Source: Streptobacillus moniliformis DSM 12112 (GTDB lineage Bacteria; Fusobacteriota; Fusobacteriia; Fusobacteriales; Leptotrichiaceae). Taken from it: a stretch of DNA of 64,000 nucleotides. A model generated the notes under the pieces. That model ran no database searches. It was not told the DNA's origin and saw nothing but the letters and a program-made list of their open reading frames with translations. How positions within the stretch are numbered: the first letter of the stretch is position 1; every line of letters begins with the position of its first letter. A program made the position numbers and the translations under genes. This document shows positions 41,606 to 50,764 of this stretch, in pieces. The DNA lies in assembly GCF_000024565.1 (NCBI RefSeq), contig NC_013515.1, forward strand, positions 1,222,497-1,286,496, given 5' to 3'.

Positions 41606-42808
41606 TTATCTTTCAAATATTTTTTTCACTTCAAATAAACCCTCAATAAGTCTATCTATATCCTTTTCATCATTATACACTCCTAAACTAACTCTACAAC
41701 ATGAATTTATTCCCATAAATGAAAGTAATGGAGCTGTACAATGTTGTCCAGATCTAACTGCAACACCTTTATTATCTAGTATAAAAGCCGTGTCATGTGA
41801 ATGAACACCTTTAACATTAAATGCAATTATTCCTACTTTTTCAACATTTTCTGTATAATATGTTTCCACAAAATCTAATGTATTAATTGCAAAAGTAGCA
41901 TACATTATAAGTTTTTCTTCTACTTTTTGTAGTCTTTCATACCCTATTTTTTCTATGTATTCTATAGCCTTTACCAAGCTTAAAATTGCTTCTACATTTT
42001 GAGTTCCACCCTCAAACTTATATGGACTTTCCTTATAACTTGACCCACTTTCTTCTACATATTCAACCATATCTCCACCATAAATAAAAGGTCTAGTATC
42101 TTTTAGTAATTCCATTTTACCATAAAGTATTCCAACACCTTGAGCTGAAAACATTTTATGCCCTGAAAATACTGCAAAATCTACATCCCATTTTTCAAAT
42201 TCATGTTTAAAATGAGCTATAGATTGGGCACAATCAAGCACTACTTTCACATCATATCTATGAGCCATTTCTATAACTTCTCTAAAATTTTGTATTACAC
42301 CAGTTGTATTTACAACACTTGAAATACTTATTATTTTAGTTTTAGAATTAAATAAATAAGGAAGTTCTCTAATATCTAAATTACCAAATTTATCTAAATA
42401 AAGATATCTTATTTTTAATTTCTTTATTCTAGCCACTTCTTGCCATGGAACGATATTAGAATGATGATTAGATATTGCAAGTACTATTTCATCTCCCTCA
42501 CTTAAATTTTCTAGTGCGTAACCAAAAGCTATAATATTTAATCCCTCAGTACTTCCCTTTGTAAAAACTATATTTTTTTCATCGCTTACACCTACAAAAT
42601 TTGCCACTTTTTTTCTAGTAGATTCCATTATAGCTTGATTTATCATAGAAAGTTCATGAGAGCCTCTACCAGCATTACCATTAGTTTCTAAATAGTAATT
42701 ATATATCTCATTTATAACTTCCTGTGGTTTTTGTGTAGTTGAAGCATTATCTAAATATGCTATATCCCTTTTTTTAAATATAGGGAAATCTTTTTTTATT
42801 TCATCCAT
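41606..42808 (-). CDS. sufS: Cysteine desulfurase SufS
   Basis: A 400-residue type II cysteine desulfurase. It is PLP-dependent: Lys in 'FSGHKMFSAQGVG', PLP-contacting 'SNHHSNIVPWQ' and 'VVLDCAQSIAHFKH'. The sulphur-carrying Cys is in 'VRSGQHCTAPLL'. 'DIAYLDNASTTQKP' is the typical N-terminus. It supplies persulphide sulphur to the SufBCD scaffold. Its start touches the sufD stop (one shared base), so it is the last gene of sufCBDS. No sufU or sufE is in the window. Confidence 0.95.
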   Translation of the reverse strand: MDEIKKDFPIFKKRDIAYLDNASTTQKPQEVINEIYNYYLETNGNAGRGSHELSMINQAIMESTRKKVANFVGVSDEKNIVFTKGSTEGLNIIAFGYALENLSEGDEIVLAISNHHSNIVPWQEVARIKKLKIRYLYLDKFGNLDIRELPYLFNSKTKIISISSVVNTTGVIQNFREVIEMAHRYDVKVVLDCAQSIAHFKHEFEKWDVDFAVFSGHKMFSAQGVGILYGKMELLKDTRPFIYGGDMVEYVEESGSSYKESPYKFEGGTQNVEAILSLVKAIEYIEKIGYERLQKVEEKLIMYATFAINTLDFVETYYTENVEKVGIIAFNVKGVHSHDTAFILDNKGVAVRSGQHCTAPLLSFMGINSCCRVSLGVYNDEKDIDRLIEGLFEVKKIFER

Positions 42809-43929
42809 TATAATCTTCTTTCCAAGATTTCTTTCAATTCTCCTACCATGTCCTCATCTTCTATAGCATTAAATACAGGCCCAAACGATGATTCTACCAC
42901 AAGTTTTTTAGCACTTTTAGAATCAAATCCTCTGCTCATTAAGTAAAATAGTTTATCTTGATCTATTTTACCTATACTTGCAGAATGTGCCCCTATTACA
43001 TCATCTTCATCACAGAATAAAGTTGGTATAGAATGAGCGTTGACTGTTTTATCTAAAAGTATAGAAAACTCAGATTCTGAACCAGCAGATTTTGAAGAAA
43101 ATCTTTCAAATACTAAATTACCTCTAAACACTTTTATTGCCCTATCTTTAGTTACTCCTCTTGCATCTATATCTGCAACACATTCTCTCCCATGAAAATT
43201 TAATGTATATTCATAATCTGTTTTTCTTTCCATATCAGATAAATATACTGGTAAAAGAAGTGATTTTGCCCTATTTTCTAATAAATTCGATGATACTGAA
43301 GTTACATTTGCCATACCACCAAATTCTACACTATAGTGTTTAACATCTGCATCTTCTTTAACATCTATATCTACTCCTAAAAAATTTTCAGAATTAACAT
43401 TTAGTGTTTGTATAGTTATTAATTCTAAGTTAGAACCTTTATTTGCTTTAACATTAATATACCCATTATGATAAGTACTTTCATTATCTATCCCTTTATA
43501 AATAATATATATTTTAGCTTTAGCATTTTCTTCAAGTTCTATGTTAAATACATCAACTAAATGTGGATTTTCCTTGCTTAATTCCATAGTTATATATATT
43601 TTTTCTTTAATTTCACCTTTGATTAATATTCTCTTTTTTAAATTTGCATAATTTTCAGATTCATACTTAAAATAATTTGAAATTCTTAATTTTGTAAATA
43701 CATTTTCACTTACTTCTATATTTATATTATCTAAATTTTGAATTTTTAATCCATTAAAATTCTCAATTTTTTCTACACCTTGTACAGTATATTTCATTCT
43801 ATTCCATACAGGTTTATTAAATGACATGTCAACTTCTTTTTTACTTGCTTTCTTAGACTCTTCTGCAACTGCTGATTTTAACAGATCTATAGTTTCTTGT
43901 AATCTTGCTGAATATTTTTTCTCTTTCAT
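42808..43929 (-). CDS. sufD: Fe-S assembly protein SufD
   Basis: A 373-residue SufB/SufD-family protein with the right-handed beta-helix core ('RECVADIDARGVTKDRAIKVFRG') and C-terminal 'DDVIGAHSASIGKIDQDKLFYLMSRGFDSKSAKKLVV' in part, shared with SufB. The HS in 'GAHSAS' includes the His that helps form the SufB-SufD cluster site. It is shorter than SufB and lies between sufB and sufS, as expected for SufD. Confidence 0.93.
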   Translation of the reverse strand: MKEKKYSARLQETIDLLKSAVAEESKKASKKEVDMSFNKPVWNRMKYTVQGVEKIENFNGLKIQNLDNINIEVSENVFTKLRISNYFKYESENYANLKKRILIKGEIKEKIYITMELSKENPHLVDVFNIELEENAKAKIYIIYKGIDNESTYHNGYINVKANKGSNLELITIQTLNVNSENFLGVDIDVKEDADVKHYSVEFGGMANVTSVSSNLLENRAKSLLLPVYLSDMERKTDYEYTLNFHGRECVADIDARGVTKDRAIKVFRGNLVFERFSSKSAGSESEFSILLDKTVNAHSIPTLFCDEDDVIGAHSASIGKIDQDKLFYLMSRGFDSKSAKKLVVESSFGPVFNAIEDEDMVGELKEILERRL

Positions 43930-43938
43930 CTATATCAC

Positions 43939-45354
43939 CTACCCTATAGTCCCTTCTAATTCTAATTCTATTAACTTGTTAAGTTCAACTGCATATTCAA
44001 GAGGTAATTCCTTAGATATTGGTTCTACAAACCCTCTTATTATCATTAATTTAGCCTCATCTTCTGAAAGTCCTCTACTCATTAAGTAAAATATTGCCTC
44101 ATCACTTATTCTTCCTATACTTGCCTCATGACCTATATCTATATCATCAGTATTTACCTCTATTATTGGCATAGTATGAGATGCTGACCCATTATTATCA
44201 AGCATTAATGACTCACATTCTGCTGTTGCTTTACAGTGATGAGCTCCTGGAACCACTTTAAGAAGTGATCTATAAAAAGCTCCACCACCATTTTTTGAAA
44301 TAGATTTTGATGACACATTTGAAGTAGTATATGGTGCTGCATGTACAATTTTACAACCTGTATCTAAAAATTGACCAGCTGCAGCAAAAGTAACTCCTGT
44401 AAATTCACAAGATGCACCAACACCATTTAATATACTCATAGGGTATAGATTAGTAACACGTGAACCAAAAGAACCTGATATCCACTCTATAGTTCCATGT
44501 TCTTCTACTATAGCTCTTTTTGTATTTAGGTTATATAAATTTTTTGACCAATTTTCTATAGTTGAATAACGTAATTTAGCATTTTTAGCAACAAATAATT
44601 CTACTGCTCCTGCATGTAAAGCATTTCTATAATACTTAGGTGCTGAACACCCCTCAATAAAATGTAATTCTGCCCCCTCTTCAACTATAATTAAAGTATG
44701 TTCAAATTGTCCTGACTCTGAAGCATTTAATCTAAAATATGATTGTAATGGTTTTTCAATCTTTACTCCTTTAGGTACATAAACAAAAGACCCTCCTGAC
44801 CAAACTGCACCATGTAATGCAGCAAATTTATGATCTTCTGGTTTAATTAAAGTCATGAAATATTTTTTTATTAATTCCTCATGTTCAACTATAGCTGTTT
44901 CTATATCTGTATATATAACTCCCTTTGATTTTAATTCTTCATTTAAACTATGATAAACTACATTTGAATCATATTGGGCTCCAACTCCTGCAAGAGATTT
45001 TTTTTCTGCCTCAGGTATACCCAATCTATCAAAAGTTTTTTTAATATATTCTGGGACATCTTCCCAAGAAGAATTCATGTTTTCTGACTCAGTTTCTAAA
45101 TAATGAACTATTTCATTTATATCTAAATCTGAAAGGTCAGTACTCCAAGTAGGCATAGGTTTTTCAAAAAATATTTTTAAAGCATGTAATCTTTTTTCAA
45201 GCATCCATTCAGGTTCATTTTTCTTTTCAGATATTCTTTTAACTACATTTTCATCTAATCCTTTTCCTGTAGTAAACTTATGCTTCATTTCATCTTTTAC
45301 ATCATATATTCCACGTTCAATATCAGCAATATATGTCTTTTTTGTAGTTTCCAT
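43939..45354 (-). CDS. sufB: Fe-S assembly scaffold SufB
   Basis: A 471-residue SufB. Conserved blocks include 'DSNVVYHSLNEELKSKGVIY', 'GAVWSGGSFVYVPKGVKIE', 'GCSAPKYYRNALHAGAVELF' and C-terminal 'DIGHEASIGRISDEAIFYL'. It is the scaffold on which clusters are assembled, in a SufBC2D complex. Length and order are normal; it begins next to the sufC stop (one shared base) and ends 9 bases before sufD. Confidence 0.96.
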   Translation of the reverse strand: METTKKTYIADIERGIYDVKDEMKHKFTTGKGLDENVVKRISEKKNEPEWMLEKRLHALKIFFEKPMPTWSTDLSDLDINEIVHYLETESENMNSSWEDVPEYIKKTFDRLGIPEAEKKSLAGVGAQYDSNVVYHSLNEELKSKGVIYTDIETAIVEHEELIKKYFMTLIKPEDHKFAALHGAVWSGGSFVYVPKGVKIEKPLQSYFRLNASESGQFEHTLIIVEEGAELHFIEGCSAPKYYRNALHAGAVELFVAKNAKLRYSTIENWSKNLYNLNTKRAIVEEHGTIEWISGSFGSRVTNLYPMSILNGVGASCEFTGVTFAAAGQFLDTGCKIVHAAPYTTSNVSSKSISKNGGGAFYRSLLKVVPGAHHCKATAECESLMLDNNGSASHTMPIIEVNTDDIDIGHEASIGRISDEAIFYLMSRGLSEDEAKLMIIRGFVEPISKELPLEYAVELNKLIELELEGTIG

Positions 45355-46106
45355 TAATTATCACCTAAAAACTCTTTTCTTAATTTTTCATAACCATGAG
45401 TTTCTATAAATTCAACTAATTCTTTTCCACCAGTTTTAACTATTCTACCGTCCATTAATATATGGACAAAATCAGGTTCTAAATATTCTAATACCTTGTT
45501 ATAGTGTGTAATTATTAACATAGATTTATCAGTAGATTTCAATGTTTTTACACCTTCAAATACAATTTTTGTAGCATCTCTATCAAGTCCTGAATCAGTT
45601 TCATCAAGTATAGCAAGCTTTGGTTCTAATATTGCCATTTGTAGTATTTCATTTTTTTTCTTTTCTCCTCCTGAAAATCCTACATTTAAATATCTATTTG
45701 CATAACTTTCATCCATTTTTAATTGTGCCATTTTTTCTTTTAATAACCTGTTAAATCTTAAAATATATTGTTTTTCTCCACTTACAGCTTCTTTAGCAGA
45801 CCTTAAAAAATCCTCAACTGTAAGCCCTGGTATTTCCTCAGGATATTGAAATGATAAAAATATTCCTTTTCTTGCTCTTTCATCAACGAGAGATTCTTGT
45901 ATTTCCTCTCCCTCTAACACTATTTTCCCTTGACTAACTTCATATTTAGGATGTCCTATTAATATAGAGGCAAGAGTCGATTTTCCTGCACCATTTGGAC
46001 CCATTATAACATGTACTTCTCCCTTATTAATTACTAAATCTAATCCTTTTATTATCTTTTTATCTTCTATTCCAGCATGTAAATTTTCTACTTTTAATAA
46101 TTCCAC
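45354..46106 (-). CDS. sufC: SufC ATPase
   Basis: A 250-residue ABC-type ATPase without membrane domain. Walker A 'GPNGAGKSTLASIL', 'SGGEKKKNEI' signature with the KKK variant typical of SufC, Walker B 'LAILDETDSGLD', and switch His in 'MLIITHYNK'. It powers the SufBD scaffold. It is the first gene of the operon, with AGGAGG before its start and a promoter plus palindrome upstream. Confidence 0.96.
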   Translation of the reverse strand: MELLKVENLHAGIEDKKIIKGLDLVINKGEVHVIMGPNGAGKSTLASILIGHPKYEVSQGKIVLEGEEIQESLVDERARKGIFLSFQYPEEIPGLTVEDFLRSAKEAVSGEKQYILRFNRLLKEKMAQLKMDESYANRYLNVGFSGGEKKKNEILQMAILEPKLAILDETDSGLDRDATKIVFEGVKTLKSTDKSMLIITHYNKVLEYLEPDFVHILMDGRIVKTGGKELVEFIETHGYEKLRKEFLGDN

Positions 46107-46124
46107 ATTTCCTCCTTACTTTTC

Positions 46125-46194
46125 TTATCAAATATTTTGATAATACAAATTTATATATTAACTATATTATATATCATTTTAGTTATAAAATCAA
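46125..46194 (-). promoter_or_regulatory. suf promoter and 19-bp palindrome
   Basis: On the minus strand TTGATT (46189-46194), 17 bases, a perfect TATAAT (46166-46171). Downstream, in the leader, is a near-perfect palindrome TTATCAAATATTTTGATAA (46125-46143) placed where a repressor would block transcription. It could be the operator of an Fe-S sensing regulator; no such regulator is in the window. Confidence 0.6.
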
Positions 46195-46270
46195 AAAACT
46201 AACTTTATTATTATTTATTTTTTTTATTATTTATGCTAATATATTTAAAGAAAATTAAGGAGAGATATAT

Positions 46271-47152
46271 ATGAAAAAATTAGGAATTATTATGGCATTT
46301 ATTGCTGCTTTTTTATGGGGAGTGTCAGGAAGTTTAGCTGAATATATATTTAGTAATTCAAATTTCAATGTAAATACATATACATTTTTAAGAATGTTTT
46401 TAACAGGTATTATTTTAGTTGGATATGGTGTCTATACGAAAGGGACTAAAGGATTAAATAAAATTCTTTTTTCAAAAAAATATTTAAAAAAAATAATTGT
46501 TTATGGTATTTTTGGAATTGCATTATTACAGTATTCTTTTGCTCAGACTATCAACAATTCAAATGCAGCATTTGCAACACTTATGCAATATATTACTCCA
46601 ACTATAGTACTAGTTTATTTAAGTTATGTAACTAAAACTTTACCTAGTATTAAGAAAAGTATACTCGTTAGCGTTGCACTATACGGAATGTTTTTAATGA
46701 TAACTAGTGGTAGTCTTAATAATTTAAATGTTAGTCCAATTTCACTTATTTACGGTTTAATTGCAGCATTTACTTTTGCATTCTATATCCTATATATCAG
46801 TAAGTTTAAAAAGATTGATAATACTATAGTTATAGGGTGTGGAATGATAATAGGTTCATTAATATTTATCCCTTTTATAGACTACAGTAATTTTAGAGAA
46901 CTTTTAAAATTAGATATATTTATTACTTTTTTATCTAATGTTGTTTTAGGTAATGCTATACCATTTTATCTTTTCTTAGAAAGTACTAAATATATTCATC
47001 CTGCAACTACATCTTTACTAGGAGCAGTAGAGCCTATAGTTGCAATAATTATAGGGATAATATTTTTAGGAACACATTTAACTTTAATACAATTAATAGG
47101 TGCTATTTTATTAATAGGGTCTATAACTATTATTTCAATATTTGAAGATTAA
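46271..47152 (+). CDS. EamA/DMT-family transporter
   Basis: A 293-residue membrane protein with ten hydrophobic segments in two EamA halves; 'LWGVSGSLAEYIF' and 'LGAVEPIVAIIIGIIFLG' are typical of each half. It is divergent from the suf operon and transcribed alone, with AAGGAGAG before the ATG and a hairpin terminator after the stop. The substrate is unknown. It is only distantly similar to the EamA protein at 976-1851. Confidence 0.86.
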   Translation: MKKLGIIMAFIAAFLWGVSGSLAEYIFSNSNFNVNTYTFLRMFLTGIILVGYGVYTKGTKGLNKILFSKKYLKKIIVYGIFGIALLQYSFAQTINNSNAAFATLMQYITPTIVLVYLSYVTKTLPSIKKSILVSVALYGMFLMITSGSLNNLNVSPISLIYGLIAAFTFAFYILYISKFKKIDNTIVIGCGMIIGSLIFIPFIDYSNFRELLKLDIFITFLSNVVLGNAIPFYLFLESTKYIHPATTSLLGAVEPIVAIIIGIIFLGTHLTLIQLIGAILLIGSITIISIFED

Positions 47153-47155
47153 AAT

Positions 47156-47193
47156 AGAGGTTCAAAATAGATTTTTCTAATTTTGAGCCTCTT
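47156..47193. terminator. Bidirectional terminator between the EamA and ABC-2 genes
   Basis: AGAGGTTCAAAATAGA and TCTAATTTTGAGCCTCT form a long hairpin with short A/T runs, between convergent genes. Confidence 0.82.
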
Positions 47194-47200
47194 TATTTAC

Positions 47201-47935
47201 TTAATATCTTTGATTATATTTTTCATTATTTTTAATTATTTTCTTAAATAATATATATCCTAAAAGTAGGTATATTATACTATCTATTATTAAGATTAAT
47301 ATTTCATTTAAATTAACCAATTCACCACTTAAAATATGATTACTAATTTTTATTCCTAATGTTAAAGGAAAATAATTTGTAATATATTGAATTATTAAAG
47401 GCATTTTTTCTACTGAATATACTGAACCAGATAAAAACAGCAATATATAACTAATTACAGATTCAAATGATGCAGTTTTAGTATATACAATAGTAAGTGT
47501 CATTAAAATCAAAGAAAATCCATAAATAGAAATCAATGTAATTATTAAAATAGGTATTAATAATATGTTAAACATTAAATTTAACTGAAATACATATTTT
47601 AATATTAGTAATATCAATACTATTTTACTAAAATTTATTATTAACCATGATAAAGTTCTAAATGTCATAATAGTTAGTATAGAATAAGGTTTAACAATTA
47701 AATTTTTTATAGTCCCTGCTTGTTTTTCTGATGAAATAGATGCTGATGCCTCTGATAGCACAGAACTTGCTAATATCCAGTATATATACCCTATATATTT
47801 AGTATTTTCTGTTTCAAATCCAAATAATATTAAGTATAGTATTAAACTTATAACCAAACTTACTATATAATCTGGGTAATAGGTCTTTATTTCTAAAAAA
47901 TACCTTTTAATTTCTCCTAAAAAAATATTATACAT
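47201..47935 (-). CDS. ABC-2-type transporter permease
   Basis: A 244-residue membrane protein with six hydrophobic segments. 'EASASISSEKQAGTIKNLIVKPYSI' corresponds to the amphipathic connector seen in ABC-2 permeases after the second segment. It begins 2 bases after its ATPase partner. Such pairs export drugs, lipids or peptides; an immunity or multidrug role is possible but cannot be shown here. Confidence 0.82.
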   Translation of the reverse strand: MYNIFLGEIKRYFLEIKTYYPDYIVSLVISLILYLILFGFETENTKYIGYIYWILASSVLSEASASISSEKQAGTIKNLIVKPYSILTIMTFRTLSWLIINFSKIVLILLILKYVFQLNLMFNILLIPILIITLISIYGFSLILMTLTIVYTKTASFESVISYILLFLSGSVYSVEKMPLIIQYITNYFPLTLGIKISNHILSGELVNLNEILILIIDSIIYLLLGYILFKKIIKNNEKYNQRY

Positions 47936-47937
47936 TC

Positions 47938-48804
47938 TTACTCCATTTCTAAAATTAATTCTTCTAAACTTTTTTCATACTTTTTAATTTCATATATTTC
48001 ATCAACTTTTTTTGATTTTAAATACATATATATTTCTTCAAAATTTTCTTTTAAAATTTTTTCTTCATATGTTATATCATCTATACTATATTTTACTATA
48101 TATTGTTTAGTCGTATATTTTGTTTTTAAATCATCTATTCTTCCTACATAAACAACCTCACCCTTATCTAACAATATTAATTTACTATCTAAATATTCAA
48201 CAATATCCATTTGATGAATTGTTAATATTATAGTTATATTTTCTTTTTCAGATAATATTTTTATCATATCCATCATTTTTCTTTTAGAATAAACATCTAA
48301 TCCTAGCGTTGGTTCATCTAAAAGTAACAATTTAGGCTTGTTTATTAAGGCAATTATTATACTTAATTTTTGTATCATTCCCCTAGAATAAATTGAAACT
48401 TTTTTATTTATAGCATCTCTTAACTCAAATAAATCTATCCAATTATTTACATTAGTTAAAATTTTTTCTTTATTATATCCATATAGTGAGCCAAAGTACA
48501 GTATATTTTCAAGGCCTGTCATATAGTAATAAATATTTTGACTATTTTCTAAAACTATATTAATGTCTGAATAATATTTTTTGTTATTTATATCCCTTAT
48601 ATCCACATTTCTAAATTTAATATTCCCACTACTAGCTTCTATCATTTTTAAAATTATGCTTAATAAAGTTGTCTTACCAACTCCATTTTTACCTAGTATA
48701 GATAAAATTTCTCCTTGATTTATTTCTAAATTTATATCCTTTAATACTGCTTTATTTCCATAATTTTTAAATAGATGTTCTATTTTTATTATGCTACTCA
48801 TCAT
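47938..48804 (-). CDS. ABC transporter ATP-binding protein
   Basis: A 288-residue ATPase of the CcmA/DRA type. Walker A 'LGKNGVGKTTLLSII', degenerate signature 'YSRGMIQKLSII', Walker B 'LLLLDEPTLGLDV', switch His 'LTIHQMD'. A C-terminal extension of about 70 residues follows the ATPase core, as in exporters paired with ABC-2 permeases. The permease gene follows at once. Confidence 0.9.
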   Translation of the reverse strand: MMSSIIKIEHLFKNYGNKAVLKDINLEINQGEILSILGKNGVGKTTLLSIILKMIEASSGNIKFRNVDIRDINNKKYYSDINIVLENSQNIYYYMTGLENILYFGSLYGYNKEKILTNVNNWIDLFELRDAINKKVSIYSRGMIQKLSIIIALINKPKLLLLDEPTLGLDVYSKRKMMDMIKILSEKENITIILTIHQMDIVEYLDSKLILLDKGEVVYVGRIDDLKTKYTTKQYIVKYSIDDITYEEKILKENFEEIYMYLKSKKVDEIYEIKKYEKSLEELILEME

Positions 48805-48930
48805 TTCTCCTATACATTTCCTTAATTAGTCTTGTATTAAATTATACTTTATTTCTTTTTAAAAAACAATCAACACGGTAAATTTTAAATAAAAATCTTA
48901 ATTTCTATATTACTTTTTTACATAACAATA

Positions 48931-48967
48931 GGTCTTCTTTAATATTTTTATTATATCATAGAAGACC
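48931..48967 (-). terminator. Terminator of the PTS-transketolase operon
   Basis: GGTCTTCT (48931-48938) pairs with AGAAGACC (48960-48967), just after the stop of the transketolase C-terminal gene. The T-tract after it on the minus strand is weak. Confidence 0.65.
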
Positions 48968-48977
48968 CATTTGTTTA

Positions 48978-49937
48978 TTATAAATTATCTTTTATTGCCC
49001 TATAAATATCATCTGCACTTAATTCATATTCTTTTTCTAAAAACTCAAGAGTTCCAACTTGACCGTATCTTTCCTTAACACCTACTCTAACAAGTTTAGT
49101 TGGACAGTTTTCTGAAAGAACTTCTGCAACAGCTGAACCAAGTCCATTAGTTATGCTATGATTTTCAGCAGTTACTACAAGTTTAGTATCCTTACAATAT
49201 TTAATAATTGCATCTTTATCTATAGGTTTTAATGTAAACATATCAAGTAATGTTACATTTATTCCCTCTTCTTCCAATTTTTTAGCTGCAATTCTAGCAT
49301 TATGAACCATCATTCCATTAGCTATAATAGTAACATCTTTTCCATGTTGAATTAAATTTGCTTTACCTATTTCAATTTTAGCATCTTCTTCATATACCTT
49401 AAATACATTTTTTCTTGTAAGTCTTATCCAATAAAATTTGTCATTTTTATTATACACTTCATCAAGTACTGCTTTAAGTACAGTAGAATCTGTAGGTTCT
49501 ATAACTGTAGTTCCTGCAAGTCCTCTTATTAATCCCATATCTTCAAATGACATATGTGTTCCACCATTATGAACAGCTTGTATTCCAGCATCAGAAGCTA
49601 TAATTGTTATTGGATTATCTTGGTAAAGAGAAGACATGAAAATTTGATCTAAACATCTTCTACTTGCAAATGCTGTAAATGTATGAACAAAAGGTTTTAA
49701 TCCAGCTCTTTTCATACCTGATGCACAAGATATTTCTTGAGCTTCCATAATTCCACAGTTAATTATTCTATCACTATATTCTTTTTGAAGTGAAGCCGTA
49801 CCTAAAGAACCCATTAAATCTGCATCTAAAATCACTACATCTTTATCTTTTTGTAAAAATTCATGAAATTTATCAATACAAACCTTTCTTAATTCTATTG
49901 TTTCTTTCATAGCTTCTCCGTTATATACATGTGTCAT
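48978..49937 (-). CDS. Transketolase, C-terminal subunit
   Basis: A 319-residue protein equal to the pyrimidine-binding and C-terminal domains of transketolase: 'DADLMGSLGTASLQKEYSDR', 'NCGIMEAQEISCASGMKRAG' (with the catalytic Glu), 'TAENHSITNGLGSAVAEVL'. With the N-terminal subunit encoded just upstream it forms a split transketolase using thiamine diphosphate. Placement in an ascorbate-type PTS operon suggests use in converting the pentose phosphates produced from the imported substrate. Confidence 0.93.
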   Translation of the reverse strand: MTHVYNGEAMKETIELRKVCIDKFHEFLQKDKDVVILDADLMGSLGTASLQKEYSDRIINCGIMEAQEISCASGMKRAGLKPFVHTFTAFASRRCLDQIFMSSLYQDNPITIIASDAGIQAVHNGGTHMSFEDMGLIRGLAGTTVIEPTDSTVLKAVLDEVYNKNDKFYWIRLTRKNVFKVYEEDAKIEIGKANLIQHGKDVTIIANGMMVHNARIAAKKLEEEGINVTLLDMFTLKPIDKDAIIKYCKDTKLVVTAENHSITNGLGSAVAEVLSENCPTKLVRVGVKERYGQVGTLEFLEKEYELSADDIYRAIKDNL

Positions 49938-50752
49938 TATTTCACCTCACTTTGCAAGTCATTTATTGCTTTTTCTAATTCTTTTTTAACTTCTTCATTA
50001 GCTCTTATATGATGATTTCCTTTAAAAGTTTCAATAAATTTAACTCCTTGACCTTTTATAGTATCAAGTATTATTACTAAAGGTTTTTCTCCTTGTAAAA
50101 GTATAGCTTTTTTAATAGCTTCTATATCATCACCTTTAACAGTTGAAGCCTCTAATCCAAATGATTTAACTTTTTCTTCAAACGAATATGGCTTACATAT
50201 ATCTTCTAAGTATCCATCTAATTGTTGCTTATTATAGTCTATGAAGACTATAAGGTTATTTAGATTATGATGTGCTATAAATTGCATAGCTTCCCAAACT
50301 TGTCCCTCTTGTGCTTCACCATCTCCAATTATGGTAAATACTCTATTTTCTTTTTTCTGTATTTTTAAAGCTTTTGCTATACCTGTAGCTATAGATATCC
50401 CTTGACCTAAAGATCCTGTAGTTATATCTACTCCACTAGTTTTTAATCTATCTGGATGAGATGGTAATTTAGTTCCATTAACATTTAATGTTAATAACTC
50501 TTCTTTTGCAAAAAATCCTTTAAGTGCCAATGCTGAATAAAGTGCAGGCCCTGCATGACCTTTTGAAAGTACAAAATAATCTCTTTCTTCCCAGTTAGGA
50601 TTTTTGTTATCATATTTCATTATATCATTATATAACACAGCAAGTGTTTCAACAACTGATAGTGAACCACCATAATGTCCAAATCCTAAATTATTTAACA
50701 TTTTTAAAACATTTATTCTTATTTCTCTTGCAAATTCTTTTGTAGTAATCAT
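49937..50752 (-). CDS. Transketolase, N-terminal subunit
   Basis: A 271-residue thiamine-diphosphate-binding half: 'GFGHYGGSLSVVETLAVLY', 'LSKGHAGPALYSALA', 'GSLGQGISIATGIA', and the metal/TPP motif 'TIIGDGEAQEGQVWEAMQF' with 'NNLIVFIDYNKQQLDG'. It shares one base with the C-terminal subunit gene, so the two halves are made together. The start follows the PTS IIC gene by 12 bases. Confidence 0.94.
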   Translation of the reverse strand: MITTKEFAREIRINVLKMLNNLGFGHYGGSLSVVETLAVLYNDIMKYDNKNPNWEERDYFVLSKGHAGPALYSALALKGFFAKEELLTLNVNGTKLPSHPDRLKTSGVDITTGSLGQGISIATGIAKALKIQKKENRVFTIIGDGEAQEGQVWEAMQFIAHHNLNNLIVFIDYNKQQLDGYLEDICKPYSFEEKVKSFGLEASTVKGDDIEAIKKAILLQGEKPLVIILDTIKGQGVKFIETFKGNHHIRANEEVKKELEKAINDLQSEVK

Positions 50753-50764
50753 AATTTTTCCCTT

